Notes under the pieces: generated by a model
Seen by the model: the letters and a program-made list of their open reading frames with translations, nothing else
Told to the model about the DNA's origin: nothing
Database searches by the model: none
Made by a program: the position numbers and the translations under genes
Shown here: positions 6,120 to 7,522 of the stretch, piece by piece
How the letters are laid out: each line of letters begins with the position of its first letter
How positions within the stretch are numbered: the first letter of the stretch is position 1
From: Gammaproteobacteria bacterium
Lineage (GTDB): Bacteria > Pseudomonadota > Gammaproteobacteria > Steroidobacterales > Steroidobacteraceae
Assembly: GCA_019242385.1 (NCBI GenBank)
Contig: JAFAVO010000039.1
Coordinates: 1 to 7,522 of the forward strand
Length of the DNA: 7,522 nucleotides
Direction of reading: 5' to 3'

Positions 6120-6179
6120 GCACGGATTGCGATCGGGGGGCGGTAGCCATCGGCGGCCAAGGATAAGCCAAGTTTGACC

Positions 6180-6185
6180 TACAAT
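6180..6185 (+). promoter_or_regulatory. Putative -10 box of mnmG
   Basis: TACAAT (5 of 6 matches to TATAAT) lies 35 nt before the mnmG ATG in the 101-base divergent gap between the hydrolase and mnmG. It would give a leader of roughly 29 nt. No good -35 box is found 16-18 nt upstream: TTGACC (6174-6179) directly abuts it and so cannot serve. No clear promoter for the hydrolase operon and no hairpin were seen in the gap. Confidence 0.4.
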
Positions 6186-6220
6186 ACGCGCCCGCCCCAG
6201 CACCCCGACGTCGAGCAGCC

Positions 6221-7522
6221 ATGAAGGATCCCAAGCCGAGCGCCTCCTGCGACGTGATCGTCATCGGCGGCGGCCACGCCGGCACCGAAGCCGCGCTCGC
6301 CGCCGCACGGATGGGCGCAAGGACCCTGCTGCTCACGCAGAGCATCGAGACGCTCGGGCAGATGAGCTGCAATCCAGCCATCGGCGGTATCGGCAAGGGA
6401 CATCTGGTGCGCGAGATCGACGCGCTCGGTGGCGCCATGGCATGCGCGGCCGATGAGGCCGGCATCCAGTTCCGCACGCTCAACGCCAGCAAGGGTCCGG
6501 CCGTGCGTGCCACGCGTGCACAGGCCGACCGGCAGCTCTATCGTCAGGCAATCCGCCGCCGGCTCGAGAACCAGCCGAACCTGCGCCTCTTTCAACAGGA
6601 GGTGGGCGATCTCATCACCGAGGGCGGACGGGTACTGGGAGTGATGACCGTCACAGGCATCGCCTTCGAGGCGCGCGCGGTCGTGCTGACGGTGGGTACC
6701 TTCCTCGGCGGACGCATCCACGTCGGGCTCGACCAGTACGCCGGAGGGCGCGCCGGCGATCCTCCCTCCAACCGGCTCGCCGCACGATTGCGCGAGCTGC
6801 CGCTGCGCGTGGCGCGGCTCAAGACCGGCACACCACCCCGCATCGATGGGCGCAGCATCGACTGGTCGCTTCTCACCCGGCAGCCGGGCGATACGCCGGT
6901 GCCGGTCTTCTCGTTTCTGGGAAGGGCCAGTGACCATCCCAGGCAGGTCGATTGTTTCATAACGAGTACAAACGAGCGAACTCACGAGATCATCCGTGCG
7001 GCCACCGACCGATCGCCCATGTTCACCGGGGTGATCGAGGGGGTGGGCCCCCGGTATTGCCCCTCGGTCGAGGACAAGGTGGTGCGCTTCGCGGAGAAGT
7101 CCTCGCATCAGATCTTCGTCGAGCCCGAAGGGCTTGCGACTCACGAGATCTACCCGAACGGCATCTCTACGAGTCTCCCCTTCGATGTGCAGTGCGAGTT
7201 CGTGCGCAGCATTCGCGGCTTCGAGAACGCTCACCTGACCCGTCCCGGCTATGCCATCGAATATGACTTCTTCGACCCGCGCGACCTCAGGAGCTCGCTC
7301 GAGACACGGGTCATCCAGGGTTTGTACTTCGCCGGGCAGATCAACGGCACCACCGGCTACGAGGAGGCCGCGGCTCAGGGCCTGGTCGCGGGCATCAACG
7401 CCGCGCTCAGCGTGCGCGAGCGCGAGCCCTGGGTACCCAAGCGCAGCGAGGCTTATCTCGGGGTCCTGATCGATGACCTCGTGACGCGCGGGACGCGCGA
7501 GCCCTATCGCATGTTCACGAGC
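6221..7522 (+). CDS. mnmG: tRNA uridine-5-carboxymethylaminomethyl modification enzyme MnmG (GidA), partial
   Basis: The first 434 codons of MnmG, open to the right edge without stop or frameshift; the E. coli protein has about 629 residues, so roughly two-thirds is present. With MnmE it installs the carboxymethylaminomethyl group on the wobble U34 of certain tRNAs, using FAD, NADH and a folate one-carbon donor. Visible signatures are the dinucleotide-binding IGGGHAGTEAALAAARMGA (15-33), SCNPAIGGIGKGHLVREID (49-67), GVGPRYCPSVEDK with Cys280, IYPNGISTSLPFDVQ, RPGYAIEYDFFDPRDL, and FAGQINGTTGYEEAAAQGL. The C-terminal helical domain that contacts MnmE and tRNA lies past the window apart from its start (REPYRMFTS). 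The conserved cysteines corresponding to E. coli Cys47 and Cys277 (here Cys50 and Cys280) are present. The ATG at 6221 gives the normal N-terminus; a weak GAG precedes it. It is divergent from the hydrolase operon, and the partner mnmE is not in view. Confidence 0.98.
   Translation, partial: MKDPKPSASCDVIVIGGGHAGTEAALAAARMGARTLLLTQSIETLGQMSCNPAIGGIGKGHLVREIDALGGAMACAADEAGIQFRTLNASKGPAVRATRAQADRQLYRQAIRRRLENQPNLRLFQQEVGDLITEGGRVLGVMTVTGIAFEARAVVLTVGTFLGGRIHVGLDQYAGGRAGDPPSNRLAARLRELPLRVARLKTGTPPRIDGRSIDWSLLTRQPGDTPVPVFSFLGRASDHPRQVDCFITSTNERTHEIIRAATDRSPMFTGVIEGVGPRYCPSVEDKVVRFAEKSSHQIFVEPEGLATHEIYPNGISTSLPFDVQCEFVRSIRGFENAHLTRPGYAIEYDFFDPRDLRSSLETRVIQGLYFAGQINGTTGYEEAAAQGLVAGINAALSVREREPWVPKRSEAYLGVLIDDLVTRGTREPYRMFTS

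Noticed and set aside
4785..6146. A 453-codon plus-strand open frame opposite the hydrolase gene
   Set aside because: It is also in codon-register antisense to the hydrolase; composition is Arg/Ala/Gly-rich with no recognisable domain, while the minus strand has a full S33 hydrolase with signal peptide and catalytic triad.
6161..6172. A DnaA-box-like TTATCC on the minus strand near mnmG, suggesting oriC
   Set aside because: Only TTATCC matches the DnaA box TTATCCACA and the remaining bases differ. There is no cluster of boxes and no AT-rich segment, so closeness to mnmG alone does not support an origin.
6174..6185. TTGACC followed by TACAAT as a complete -35/-10 promoter for mnmG
   Set aside because: The two hexamers abut with no spacer, so they cannot act together. 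Only the -10 candidate is kept, at low confidence.

Overview
This window is GC-rich bacterial DNA packed with protein genes; no RNA genes, mobile elements or CRISPR arrays are visible. The best taxonomic clue is the right-hand gene, mnmG, whose visible two-thirds closely resembles my recollection of the E. coli protein. Together with a ClsC-type phospholipase D lipoprotein and a YggE/SIMPL-type protein, this suggests a high-GC gammaproteobacterium (for example the Xanthomonadales/Nevskiales side). That placement is an inference.

Layout. (1) Positions 1-1851, minus strand: a possible three-gene run read right to left, with gaps of about 45 and 54 bp. It holds a SIMPL/DUF541 exported protein, a tandem-CBS protein and a phospholipase D-family lipoprotein cut by the left edge. 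(2) Positions 1852-1905: a short divergent intergenic region containing the palindrome GTATAC. (3) Positions 1906-2765, plus strand: two closely spaced small genes, a CheD-like protein whose catalytic cysteine position is alanine and a small HExxH putative zinc metallopeptidase. (4) Positions 2738-6119, minus strand: a tightly coupled operon of an exported S33/TAP-type alpha/beta hydrolase, a NatA-type ABC ATPase (GTG start overlapping the hydrolase stop) and a NatB-type ABC-2 permease. Its 3' end overlaps the metallopeptidase gene tail to tail by 28 bp. (5) Positions 6120-6220: the divergent control region between hydrolase and mnmG. (6) Position 6221 to the right edge: mnmG, partial.

How the genes may work together. 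The hydrolase-ATPase-permease set is a translationally coupled unit, probably an exported peptidase or esterase made with a membrane exporter. The CheD-like/HExxH pair is the least explained part. A CheD fold that has lost its deamidase nucleophile but kept the histidine, with no chemotaxis gene in the window, is most likely a repurposed binding or regulatory protein, and the metallopeptidase beside it is the obvious candidate partner. mnmG is a housekeeping tRNA-modification gene. No stretch of more than about 100 bases lacks a gene.
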